From positions 1 to 38,136 of the forward strand of contig CAUJEY010000230.1 of assembly GCA_963169325.1 (NCBI GenBank): a stretch of DNA of 38,136 nt. Direction: 5' to 3'. Positions within the stretch are counted from its first letter, which is position 1; each line of letters begins with the position of its first letter. The stretch is from Bacteroidota bacterium. GTDB lineage: Bacteria; Bacteroidota; Bacteroidia; Chitinophagales; Saprospiraceae. Below the pieces are notes generated by a model. That model was not told the DNA's origin. It searched no databases and was given only the letters and a program-made list of their open reading frames with translations. The position numbers were made by a program, and so were the translations under genes. Of the stretch, positions 9,801-17,034 are shown piece after piece.

Positions 9801-10347
9801 AAGCAGCCACCCCTATCGTTTCACGCTGACCGGCGCGGGCACGTTGATCTTTGATTTTCAAAATATCCTGCTGCCCGACAGCAACGTGAACGAGCCCGCT
9901 TCGCACGGTTTCGTGCAGTTCCGCATCCGCCCACACGCCAATGTGCCGCTGGAAACGGATATTTTTAACAGTGCAGCCATTTATTTTGATTTCAACGATC
10001 CCATTATTACCAATACCACCACGCACCGTATTGGCGAAAACTTCATCAGCGTCGGTCTCTGGCAACCCGAAAAGCCGGAATATGCCGTCAGTATATTGCC
10101 CCACCCGCTCACCGACGCCAGCTGGATCAGTGTCGCCGGTCTGACGACTCCCGGTCGTCTGACCGGTAACACATCCAGTGATTTTCACCTAAACATTTTC
10201 GACCTCAGCGGCCGGCAAGTGCGCGCACAGCGTGCCGAGGAGCCGCGATTTTTGCTGCGCAAAGACGATTTACCGGAAGGGACGTATTTGTTTAAGGTGG
10301 ACTTGGATGGGGTGATTGTGGGGAGCGGGAAATTGGTGGTGTTTTGA
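6880..10347 (+). CDS. SprB-repeat / Ig-like surface protein with T9SS sorting domain, copy 1
   Basis: The 1155-residue protein starts at the ATG at 6880, which begins the signal peptide (residues 1-21, ending AVAQ). Four related Ig-like modules follow, each about 80 residues with paired cysteines and the pattern TADAG/ASGG...C...W.GP..F...NP..N.PG.Y...T....GCTA (about 22-340). Two SprB repeats come next (PNCNGDATGSIVVTASGG..., VSCFGGSNGSIAIEISGG..., about 346-498) and one degenerate repeat. An SdrD-B/carboxypeptidase-regulatory-like segment (about 578-650) and a conserved region with YDPNDKQGFPTGFG (about 904-1058) lead to a type A T9SS sorting domain (about 1067-1155). SprB-type proteins are surface adhesins, some used in gliding. 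Adhesion is likely here; gliding is only a possibility. Confidence 0.88.
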   Translation: MKKYLLVALLLFSGLYSAVAQCTADAGPEFILTCNTTEVVLQGSSNAPNATYAWSGPGGFTSTQQNPEVNIPGVYSLTITDPSDGCTATAGTEVVENIAPPQLFASGGVLTCATTSINLNISTSPQNTPWICTGPQNFTWPAQAVVTQPGVYTIIATNSGNGCTTSTTVVVNMDVLSPLASATGGALSCVQPVLTLSGAGSSIGPLFNYTWTTSNGNFVSGTNTLNPVINAPGTYILMVTNTANGCTATAQAIVTQNGTSPDVTASGGTVGCTPANITLSASSNTPGATFVWSGPNNFNSFLQNPVLLNATSLQAGAYTVTVTNTVNGCTATATAVVALGSDVPRATAAITSPNCNGDATGSIVVTASGGIPPYTYVWTGPGGFASGSKDIVGVPAGIYALTISDGTGCSNVQSFNISQPAPLVLTANITPVSCFGGSNGSIAIEISGGNGGGTFAYLWSTGSTSSMLFGLPVGTYTVTVVDINNCTATLPVQLTQPAQLVVTGITACETSTNAQVTGGTPPYLYSWRLGSPNGQVMATGPNPQNLIPGLYYLVVFDAKDCTVVSAPFTFGANTTPCTRITGRIILDENINCAEDPQEQALGNRFVQASGVNGTFYGISDTSGEYTVTVAPGDYVLSFVVKNAQTVVCQNDIAVSLPQQGDTEQVDFLVQVPDPECPALSVNITTSALRRCFNTNYYYIHYCNDGPGTALNAYIDFDLDPLMFVINTSKPFTNLGNNQFRFQLGDLAPNDCGNFWIRTEISCEAVLGQTHCSEAHIYPDSSCNPVDPLWSGALIEVASECAGDSLDFILKNVGAGDMEQPLEYIVIEDGIMSLQGSGQHLQAGQSMVVSVPANGATWRIEAKQEPLAPVQAIPVLSVEGCVTTGSFSTGFVNQFALNDEDPWVDLHCRANTGSYDPNDKQGFPTGFGAKHYIRPGTELEYLIRFQNTGTDTAFTVVIRDTLSEWLDPLTVQAGASSHPYRFTLTGAGTLIFDFQNILLPDSNVNEPASHGFVQFRIRPHANVPLETDIFNSAAIYFDFNDPIITNTTTHRIGENFISVGLWQPEKPEYAVSILPHPLTDASWISVAGLTTPGRLTGNTSSDFHLNIFDLSGRQVRAQRAEEPRFLLRKDDLPEGTYLFKVDLDGVIVGSGKLVVF

Positions 10348-10568
10348 ATATTTTCTCGCAGAGCGTAGATTAATGCGATTGAACCCAAGTTTAAAATGCT
10401 CTATGAGCGCATTTGTAAAAAAATCCCAAAGCCAAAATGATCGGACTCGTCGCTGTGCAACAAAAACTCCTGCTACTCCTTTATACCTTGTCCAAGAAAA
10501 ACGAACCTTAGACCTGGGGACGCCATCATGTAATTCCTTATTTTTGCATGAATTAGCTGTCATCACGG

Positions 10569-11828
10569 ATGAAAAAAAAAGGTTACCTTCTTACCGGCCT
10601 GGTATTCGGAATTGTAGTTGGGTGGGCATTGGGATTTTTACGCTTGCCATACCTAGAAAAGAACTTCTCGTTTCTGCTGGGTTTTGTAGCCGCATTGGCA
10701 TGCGTGTCGCTCGTGCTACTTTTGTTGAATGTATGGAACAGCCGGCTGATTGGTAAAAAAACGGTAGATGGGCCTTCCAACAACACGAGCCTCTATACCT
10801 ATTTATGGACAATACTGGCAGGCGTTCTTTTACTGGGCGGCATTGTGAGTGGGTTTGCCATCTATCGCCGGATTGAATCTTTGAAACTTCAAATTCAAAA
10901 ACAGGATAAGGATTTGCAGAAAATGGCGGTGTTGGTAGAATTTGTAAAAAAACAAAACCTGGAGCCACTGATGCGCAACCTGCTGGACGATGTCGGCAAA
11001 GAATTGAAACGCAAACCCGGCAGCACGCTACACGACACCACCATCGCCAGAATAGCGGCGTTGAGTTTATTTTTCAAACCATACCAATATATTGATGCGG
11101 ATAGCCTGTCGGAGGCAGTGTGCAGCCCGGAGCGCGGGCAACTCTTGCAGGCATTGATCCTTATGAAAATTGATTCGGTTTCTTTCGCCCGGATAAAACG
11201 GAAGGCCCTCTTTGCTGGGGCAGATTTGCGGGGGGCGGATTTGAAAGAATTGGATTTGAGCGGTATAAACCTTCAGGAAGCGAATTTGAAAAATGCCGAC
11301 CTGACCGGCGCAAACCTGAGCGGCGCTAATCTGAGTGGCGCCAACCTTTGGGGGACAAATTTGAATCAGACAAAACTGAGCCATGCAGATTTGAAAAAAG
11401 CGGATTTGAACTGGGCAAAACTGAATGATGCGACCCTCACCAAGGCAAACCTGAACGGAGCAACCCTCACCAACGCGCAATTATTACAGGCCGATTTAAC
11501 CGAAGCAACCGTTCAATTTGCACAATTGGGTGGCGCCTTGTTCAATGACGCCAACCTGACGCGTGTTAATTTCTCCAGCACCAACCTGACAAAAGCAAAT
11601 TTGAGCCGGGCAAACCTGAGTGATGCCGATTTGAGAGAAATAAATTTAAGCGAGGCCGTTGTCGTTGGGATAGAAATAAATAAAGCCGTGGTAGATGAAA
11701 ACTGGCCGGAGCAATTAAAGAAATGGCAACCAAATGGTTTGAAGGAACTACAGGATAGATATACGGTGGTAAACGATACATTTGACCAATGGAAAATCCC
11801 GATGTACCGTTTGAAAAAAATCGAATGA
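10569..11828 (+). CDS. Membrane-anchored pentapeptide-repeat protein
   Basis: The 419-residue protein has three hydrophobic segments (about residues 5-25, 35-55 and 78-100), then a coiled coil (IESLKLQIQKQDKDLQKMAVLVEFVKKQ) and a helical linker. About 150 residues of pentapeptide repeats follow, of the A(D/N)LXX type (LRGADLKELDLSGINLQEANLKNADLTGANLSGANLSG and on, about 215-365), and a short charged tail. The repeat region should fold as a right-handed quadrilateral beta-helix on one side of the inner membrane. Known pentapeptide proteins do several unrelated things, including topoisomerase protection and scaffolding, and nothing here selects one. An ATG preceded by CATCACGG starts it; no operon partner is obvious. 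Confidence 0.85.
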   Translation: MKKKGYLLTGLVFGIVVGWALGFLRLPYLEKNFSFLLGFVAALACVSLVLLLLNVWNSRLIGKKTVDGPSNNTSLYTYLWTILAGVLLLGGIVSGFAIYRRIESLKLQIQKQDKDLQKMAVLVEFVKKQNLEPLMRNLLDDVGKELKRKPGSTLHDTTIARIAALSLFFKPYQYIDADSLSEAVCSPERGQLLQALILMKIDSVSFARIKRKALFAGADLRGADLKELDLSGINLQEANLKNADLTGANLSGANLSGANLWGTNLNQTKLSHADLKKADLNWAKLNDATLTKANLNGATLTNAQLLQADLTEATVQFAQLGGALFNDANLTRVNFSSTNLTKANLSRANLSDADLREINLSEAVVVGIEINKAVVDENWPEQLKKWQPNGLKELQDRYTVVNDTFDQWKIPMYRLKKIE

Positions 11829-11840
11829 TTGGTATCAAAC

Positions 11841-12860
11841 TCAATAATTATAATTCAAACGACCTTTCATTACGGTATTTATCTTTTGCGAAAATCTGCG
11901 CACTTCCTTGTCTTCAGGCCTGAAGGGTTCAAAACCAATTTGAAAAGCCCAGCTATAATAGCTTTGTAAGTCGTTCAGATAATTTGCAAGCAGTTCGGGG
12001 GTCCAGGTTGTTTCGTGGTTAATGGCATACTTCTTTTTCAACTGTTTGCCCAGTTCCTGTCCCCATTCATTATTGATAATATCTACGTAATTATCAACCG
12101 GCCCTTCTTCCAGGTCTGCAATTTGTTGTTCCGTAAATTTTCCGGTGATCAACTCCGGATGGCGAAAACGTTCATGTACATCGGCAACGAAATCCGTCAT
12201 CTCCTCCGAGAAACAGGACGTCGCGAATGCCTGTGCCGTTATATGGTTAAAGGAATTGAGATAACCTTTTTCTGTGCTGTCTCTGGGATTTTTATAAGCC
12301 AAATCGGGTGTATTGATATGTTCTGCCGATAGCTTTGCAAGATCAAAAAAAGCCAGGTCACCTTCTCCAAACAAGTGGGGTTGTCGTCTTGAAAGGGTAT
12401 GAATTTTTTTCAGGTCTCCCCGGTTCATCACTGCGTAAGGACAACGAAAAGGCAACGATAAGCTGCTCCAAAAAGCGCCGTATCGCATTCCTTTCAAGGC
12501 GTCCAAAAAATCGCCCTCGTTTATACCTTGCTCTAATACACTGATCACTTCCCTGCCGCCGCTACAATGGCGCACACGAACCATCCGGTATTCGGGTGCA
12601 GTGCTATCTGAAGTGACCATGCCATGACTATATTCTATCCGGATCACAGATTTTAATTCTTCAAAAGAGCTAAACCTTGTTCCGAGCAAAGCCCCTCGCA
12701 CTGTTTTGTACGGTGCTGTACTGGTGGTGTCATCGTTTGTGAATGAAATACAAGCGTATTCACCGGAATTATTCAACTGCTTATTATTGTATGGTTGATT
12801 ACAAACAATAAAAAAAATGGCGAGCAGCGGGAGGAGCCGGAGTGTATTATTCAGTTGCAT
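11841..12860 (-). CDS. Putative lipoprotein of unknown function
   Basis: I do not recognise this 339-residue protein. From the ATG at 12860 it has a hydrophobic leader (LRLLPLLAIFFIVCNQP) ending in a lipobox-like IFFIVC, so it is probably a lipoprotein. The remainder is a soluble mixed alpha/beta domain without an obvious catalytic motif; five cysteines are scattered through it. Helices with TEQQIADLEEGPVDNYVDI and LLANYLNDLQSYYSWAF dominate the C-terminal part. The DNA is visibly AT-richer than the flanking housekeeping genes. It converges with the pentapeptide gene and ends 12 bases from it. Confidence 0.6.
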   Translation of the reverse strand: MQLNNTLRLLPLLAIFFIVCNQPYNNKQLNNSGEYACISFTNDDTTSTAPYKTVRGALLGTRFSSFEELKSVIRIEYSHGMVTSDSTAPEYRMVRVRHCSGGREVISVLEQGINEGDFLDALKGMRYGAFWSSLSLPFRCPYAVMNRGDLKKIHTLSRRQPHLFGEGDLAFFDLAKLSAEHINTPDLAYKNPRDSTEKGYLNSFNHITAQAFATSCFSEEMTDFVADVHERFRHPELITGKFTEQQIADLEEGPVDNYVDIINNEWGQELGKQLKKKYAINHETTWTPELLANYLNDLQSYYSWAFQIGFEPFRPEDKEVRRFSQKINTVMKGRLNYNY

Positions 12861-12880
12861 ATTCAATAGTAGAATATTTG

Positions 12881-13624
12881 CTATTTCCCGTTCCACGGTT
12901 TATCCCGTTCGGTATCGATACTTTCACTTCCCATATAGGCACAAACGCCCATTCGCGGGGAATTCACTACGGGAAGTGCAGAATAGTCGTCGAAATCCGG
13001 GCAGGTTTTTGCATGTTTTTTTCCACAGGCGGCGCAGAAAAGCCGGGGTTCGCCGCCATAATGGATGGAGCAAAGGTTTACGGCCGGTTTTTTGCCGCAG
13101 CTTTCGCACTTGATATGCAGTGCTTCGTTGCGCGACATCAGTACGATGTTGTCGTTCGAATGGAGCGGATACTCACTGAGTACTTTGATCTCCAGCCGGG
13201 TAGTGGAACCGAAATCGTATTCGTAGCGCAAAATTTGCCCGGTGCGGAACACTTCGCCAACGGGTTGTTCCATATCTTCTCCAATAAAGCCTTCCACAGC
13301 CATCCAGTCGAAGTCGTATCGGCGGCCCTTGACGTGGAACGAACTCAGGTGGCCGCAACATTCCAGCCAGATGGCGCGCAAAAAATCGTCCAGATCGGAG
13401 AAAGATGCTTCCCCACCTACCAGCAGGTGTAGAAAATACACTTTGCCCGTGACATACCAGCCTTCTCCTGTCACGAGCAGGTGGAAAGCCCTTTTGCCGG
13501 CCTCGGGGGACTTTGCCGCTTTTTCGGACAAGTGTTTTTTTAAGTGGCGCGCTAGCGCGCGGCTGCTTACCTTTTCTCCGCAGAAACCGCAAGTGCCTTC
13601 GGAGGAGAGAGTGTCCTCTTCCAT
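12881..13624 (-). CDS. Zinc-finger protein with pRiA4b ORF-3-like domain
   Basis: The 247-residue protein begins with a C2H2-like zinc finger (CGFCGEKVSSRALARHLKKH). A domain resembling plasmid pRiA4b ORF-3 / IS1096 passenger TnpR-like proteins follows: FHLLVTGEGWYVTGKVYFLHLLV...LDDFLRAIWLECCGHLSSF and then the VGEVFRTGQILRYEYDFGSTTRLEIKV motif. C-terminal cysteine pairs (CESCGKKPAVNLC, LFCAACGKKHAKTC) look like a treble-clef or SWIM-like zinc site. Standalone chromosomal members are common in Bacteroidota and have no established function. I start at the ATG at 13624. No transposase or inverted repeats accompany it, so this is not evidence of an intact mobile element. Confidence 0.65.
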   Translation of the reverse strand: MEEDTLSSEGTCGFCGEKVSSRALARHLKKHLSEKAAKSPEAGKRAFHLLVTGEGWYVTGKVYFLHLLVGGEASFSDLDDFLRAIWLECCGHLSSFHVKGRRYDFDWMAVEGFIGEDMEQPVGEVFRTGQILRYEYDFGSTTRLEIKVLSEYPLHSNDNIVLMSRNEALHIKCESCGKKPAVNLCSIHYGGEPRLFCAACGKKHAKTCPDFDDYSALPVVNSPRMGVCAYMGSESIDTERDKPWNGK

Positions 13625-13765
13625 AAAATATGCTGATTTAAGGCACAAGATATGGCGTGAAGAGTGAAAAACATCCCTTTTACCGCCGCCATTTAACTAA
13701 GGGGATTTATGTAAAAAACAGGTAGTATCCTCGGCTCATGAAAATCCTGAATTTTTAAAAAGTAG

Positions 13766-13808
13766 TTGATTTTCAATTTTTGTCATATATTTGAGAAAAT
13801 TTCTCAAA
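13766..13808 (+). promoter_or_regulatory. rloA promoter with overlapping operator-like dyad
   Basis: A -33-like TTG at 13766-13768 is followed after 17 bases by TATATTTG at 13786-13793, an exact match to the Bacteroidota -7 consensus TAnnTTTG. A perfect inverted repeat with 9-base arms TTTGAGAAA and TTTCTCAAA around one central base occupies 13790-13808. It therefore covers the end of the -7 element and the expected start of transcription. A protein bound there would block initiation. No dedicated regulator gene lies next to it. Confidence 0.6.
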
Positions 13809-13820
13809 ATAATAACACAA

Positions 13821-15122
13821 ATGCTACTCGAATTCACCGTTGGCAATTTTCTTTCCTTTAAAGAGCCGGTTACTTTGAGCCTAGAGGCCTCTTCAATTTC
13901 AGACTTTCCGGAGAATACCTTCAAAAAAGGGCGTTACACCCTCTTAAAAAGCGCGGTTGTCTATGGCGCTAATGCCAGCGGCAAATCAAATCTCATTCGC
14001 GCTATTTTAGAAATGGGATTCATTGTGAGCATTTCAGCGGAAATGTCTTCGAAGGGTACATTTACTGTTATGCCCTTTCTGCTGAATACGCAAACGGAAA
14101 CACAACCCAGCTTTTTCGAAGTGTTGTTCCTGGTTGAAGACGTGCGTTATCGTTACGGTTTTGAAATTTCACCGGCCAAGGTGCACACAGAATGGCTTTA
14201 CCAGGCAAAAGCCAGCGCAGAAAAACCGCTTTTTATCCGAGATGGTGGGGCTATCGAGGTATCTGGAAAGTTTCCAGAGGGGAAAAATTTAGACCAAAAA
14301 ACTAGGGAGAATGCGCTGTTTCTATCGGTCTGCGATCAGTTTAACGGGGAGATTTCTAAAAAAATCATGGAATGGTTTGTTCGTAGCAATTTTATCTATG
14401 ATGAAGGTTTAAGAGGTATTACTTTCGATCTGTTCGAGGACCCTGCCTGCCGGCCTGCTATGCTTGAATTTTTGGAAAAACTAGATTTGGGGTTTGATGA
14501 GGTACAGGTCGAAGAGGAAGATTTTAACCCAGAGGGAATGTCAAATTATATCCCTCGCGGACGTAGGCAGGGCTCTTTCAATTTGGATTGGAAAAAAAAC
14601 AAGGTAGTACGGTTCAAGACTATGCACGATCAGTTTGATCCTATGGGGAGAAAGGTTGGAAAAATAGAATTCGATTTGGATACACATGAGTCTTCCGGTA
14701 CCAACAAAATTTTCGATTTGCTTGGACCAGTTTTCGATGCGCTTATAAAGGGCCATTTGTTAGTGGTAGATGAATTGGACGCCAAACTTCATCCCTTACT
14801 AACCCGGGCGCTGATTGCCTTGTTTAATTCGGATGAAAATAATCCACGCAATGCCCAGTTGGTATTCGCTACCCACGATACAAATTTGCTTACCTATGGC
14901 AACTTCCGCAGGGACCAGATATATTTTACCGAAAAAGATAAAGAAGGGGCCACTTCCCTGTATTCCCTCGTGGAATACAAAGAAGATGGCGCGCCGGTAC
15001 GTAAAGACCGCTCTTTTGAAAAAGATTATATCCAGGGCCGTTATGGCGCTATTCCATACCTAGGCGACTTTTCTCAACTCTTTTCTAAATGGCAAGAACA
15101 CAAAAAGTCCCTAACCACCTGA
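13821..15122 (+). CDS. rloA: AAA15/ABC-type ATPase, RloA (AbiLi)-like
   Basis: The 433-residue protein opens with MLLEFTVGNFLSFKEPVTLSL, the usual start of AAA15 ATPases of the RloA/AbiL group. It has Walker A GANASGKS (49-56), an SSGTNKIF signature-like segment (about 290-297), Walker B LLVVDELD with DAKLHPLL (about 313-325) and the H-loop FATHDTNLL (about 350). All nucleotide-handling motifs are intact. In RloAB/AbiL systems this ATPase works with a small RloB partner in phage abortive infection, and the next gene is such a partner. The rloB start codon lies inside the rloA coding region (34-base overlap), implying coupled translation. The start at 13821 fits both the family and the promoter. 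Confidence 0.85.
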   Translation: MLLEFTVGNFLSFKEPVTLSLEASSISDFPENTFKKGRYTLLKSAVVYGANASGKSNLIRAILEMGFIVSISAEMSSKGTFTVMPFLLNTQTETQPSFFEVLFLVEDVRYRYGFEISPAKVHTEWLYQAKASAEKPLFIRDGGAIEVSGKFPEGKNLDQKTRENALFLSVCDQFNGEISKKIMEWFVRSNFIYDEGLRGITFDLFEDPACRPAMLEFLEKLDLGFDEVQVEEEDFNPEGMSNYIPRGRRQGSFNLDWKKNKVVRFKTMHDQFDPMGRKVGKIEFDLDTHESSGTNKIFDLLGPVFDALIKGHLLVVDELDAKLHPLLTRALIALFNSDENNPRNAQLVFATHDTNLLTYGNFRRDQIYFTEKDKEGATSLYSLVEYKEDGAPVRKDRSFEKDYIQGRYGAIPYLGDFSQLFSKWQEHKKSLTT

Positions 15123-15788
15123 AAAAACGGTTGGAGCGGAAGGAACGAACGCGTCAGATCGGAGTCAGGTCGACCAGACGATATATCCTTCTGGTCTGTG
15201 AGGGAGAGAAAACGGAGCCTTTATATTTTGAGGCATTTAAAGCGAACTTGCCCAAAGGCGTTTTGCAAAATACCACTCTGGAGATCGAAGGAGAAGGGAA
15301 AAACACGCTTAGTCTGATCCCATGAGATACAAAAGCTAAGGGAACGCCGGGAACGGGCATTGGAACGGCAATACGATCAGGTGTGGGCTGTATTCGACCG
15401 GGACAGTTTCCCCGCGCAGAATTTCAATAACGCGATTTTCAAAGCACGGACTGCCGTGCCGGAAATTTACTGTGCCTGGTCGAATGAGGCATTCGAATTG
15501 TGGTATTTGCTGCATTTTGAGTTTTACCAGGATGCAGCTTCTAGGTACGACTATCAAACCAGACTGGAACAGGTCATTACGCAACGCACTGGTAAATCGT
15601 TTCAATACAAGAAAAATGACCCTGAAATGTACGCCTTGCTTAAAACATACGGAAAAATCGATCAAGCCGTTCGATGGGCCATCGAATTGGAGAATCGGCA
15701 CGAAGGAGAAAACTTTGCCGATCATAATCCCTGTACAAGGGTTTACAAACTTGTACAGGCACTAAATGATCTCATAGAGGAAAAATGA
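15089..15788 (+). pseudogene. rloB: RloB (AbiLii)-like protein, broken by a one-base frameshift
   Basis: The first frame gives a basic N terminus and ILLVCEGEKTEPLYFEAF, the conserved opening of RloB proteins, then stops at 15325 just after EGEGKNTLSLI. The rest of the family pattern, KLRERRERALERQYDQVWAVFDRDSF and SNEAFELWYLLHFEF, continues in another frame to 15788. Removing one C from the CCC at 15319-15321 joins the frames seamlessly (ATC CAT GAG ATA CAA) and restores a 232-residue protein of normal RloB length with the Toprim-like E and DRD motifs. It is either a real inactivating mutation, an assembly error at a homopolymer, or a slippage site. The intact rloA upstream means the lesion may be recent. 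Confidence 0.8.
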
Positions 15789-15889
15789 ATCTCCCTCCTT
15801 CAAGGAAACTCCACCTTCAAATTCCTTATCGTTTCATTCACCACTTCTGGCGGCTTTAAATACCGTTGAAACATCTCCAGGCAGGAACG

Positions 15890-15925
15890 AAAAAAGCCCC
15901 GAACCGATTACTCGGTACGAGGCTC
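15890..15925 (-). terminator. Rho-independent terminator after tRNA-Met
   Basis: Read on the minus strand, AGCCTCGTACCGA pairs with TCGGTTCGGGGCT around a four-base loop, with 12 of 13 positions pairing including one G-T, and is followed by a run of T. It lies eight bases past the tRNA 3' end. Confidence 0.8.
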
Positions 15926-15933
15926 TTTCTCTG

Positions 15934-16006
<73 letters not shown>

Positions 16007-16018
16007 ATTTAGCGACCG

Positions 16019-16051
16019 CAAAGGTAACACATTAAACTCCTGGTTTCCAAA
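16019..16051 (-). promoter_or_regulatory. Promoter of tRNA-Met
   Basis: The minus strand carries TTTG (16048-16051) and, 21 bases later, TACCTTTG (16019-16026), an exact TAnnTTTG -7 element. Transcription would start only a few bases before the tRNA 5' end at 16006. Confidence 0.7.
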
Positions 16052-16091
16052 TTAATTCAAATTCTTTTTAAAAAACAAGACCTTTGTCCCC

Positions 16092-16922
16092 ATGCAAACC
16101 TGGCTTTCCTACCATATTTATCCCTTGGAGACCCCTGAGGTCTTTTTGGCGCGCGCCGTTCGCCCGTTTTTAGAAAAATATATTTGGCCCACCGCCGGTA
16201 CCCGGGCGTTTTTTATCCGGTATGCGGATGACAAAGGCCCGCATATCCGGCTGCGCATGCGGGGAGAAGACGAGTGGTTGCAGGAAGTTTTACTGCCGGC
16301 TTTTGCGGAGCATTTTTCCGGCCGCGGCGATATTGATTTAGCCCGATACCTGCCGGAAACCGAACGATTCGGCGGTGAAGCCGCCATGAATTGGGCCGAA
16401 GAACATTTCCACCTCTCCACACGCGTCGTACTCGACCGCCTGAACCGGCCCTATACCTACGGCGATGCCCTGTTCGATGCCATGCGTATGCACGCGATTA
16501 CCACGTTCGCCGCCGGCTGGACCCGCGAAAAAAGCGCCTGGTATTTCGACCGGCTGTGCGACCAATGGCTAACCTTGTTCTTTCAGCCGGCCGAATCTAA
16601 TGAAAATTCACCGGGCGCCCCGAAGGCATCCGGTGAATGGCGGGAAACATTAAAAGCAGAATTTGAGGAGAATTATGCGCCCCAAGGGGAAGATTTGCGC
16701 CTGGCCATGACCCAATTGTGGGCGGCCCTGGAGAAAGGTAAATTCGACACCGGGCAACCCGAGTGGTTGCGCTGGCTACGAGGCAATCAAATGATTCTCG
16801 CCGAATTCGGCAACGACCTGGAAAAAGCCCTGCCCAGTTTAATACACCTGACCAACAACCGACTGGGCCTGAACAACCAGGACGAGGTGTATTTGAATTA
16901 TTTGCTGGCGCGAGCCGTTTGA
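16092..16922 (+). CDS. Lantibiotic dehydratase C-terminal-like (thiopeptide-type bacteriocin biosynthesis) protein
   Basis: The 276-residue protein matches the SpaB_C / thiopeptide-type bacteriocin biosynthesis domain. It starts WLSYHIYPLETPEVFLARAVRPFL, continues with FFIRYADDKGPHIRLRMRG, then YLPETERFGGEAAMNWAEEHFHLST, and ends with the family's NRLGLNN.DEVYLNYLLARAV. In full lantibiotic dehydratases this domain removes glutamate from glutamylated Ser/Thr to leave dehydro residues. Here it stands alone: no LanB glutamylation domain, cyclase, YcaO, transporter or precursor peptide is visible nearby. It may act on a distant partner, or have been recruited to another job. It follows the divergent tRNA gene and ends in a run of octamer repeats. 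Confidence 0.8.
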   Translation: MQTWLSYHIYPLETPEVFLARAVRPFLEKYIWPTAGTRAFFIRYADDKGPHIRLRMRGEDEWLQEVLLPAFAEHFSGRGDIDLARYLPETERFGGEAAMNWAEEHFHLSTRVVLDRLNRPYTYGDALFDAMRMHAITTFAAGWTREKSAWYFDRLCDQWLTLFFQPAESNENSPGAPKASGEWRETLKAEFEENYAPQGEDLRLAMTQLWAALEKGKFDTGQPEWLRWLRGNQMILAEFGNDLEKALPSLIHLTNNRLGLNNQDEVYLNYLLARAV

Positions 16923-17034
16923 TTTGTTGATTTGTTGATTTGTTGATTTGTTGATTTGTTGATTTGTTGATTTGTTGATTTGTTGATTTGATCTACGCAC
17001 CTCAAATCAACAAATCAACAAATCACCAAATCAA
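16921..17034. repeat. Octamer microsatellite GATTTGTT x8 with inverted partner
   Basis: Eight and a fraction copies of GATTTGTT run from 16921 to 16990, starting inside the stop codon of the SpaB_C gene. After a 12-base spacer, an inverted partner (AATCAACA type, 17003-17034) runs up to the stop codon of the outer-membrane gene. The two halves can pair into a long AT-rich hairpin between convergent genes and may serve as a bidirectional terminator. Because it lies after both stops, changes in copy number should not alter either protein. Confidence 0.85.

Noticed and set aside
12881-13624. Insertion-sequence passenger gene suggested by the pRiA4b ORF-3-like domain
   Set aside because: No transposase, terminal inverted repeats or target duplication around it.
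15789-15890. Minus-strand open frame reading SCLEMFQRYLKPPEVVNETIRNLKVEFP before the tRNA terminator
   Set aside because: It looks protein-like, but it is short, has no start and runs into the terminator hairpin; too little to call a gene remnant.
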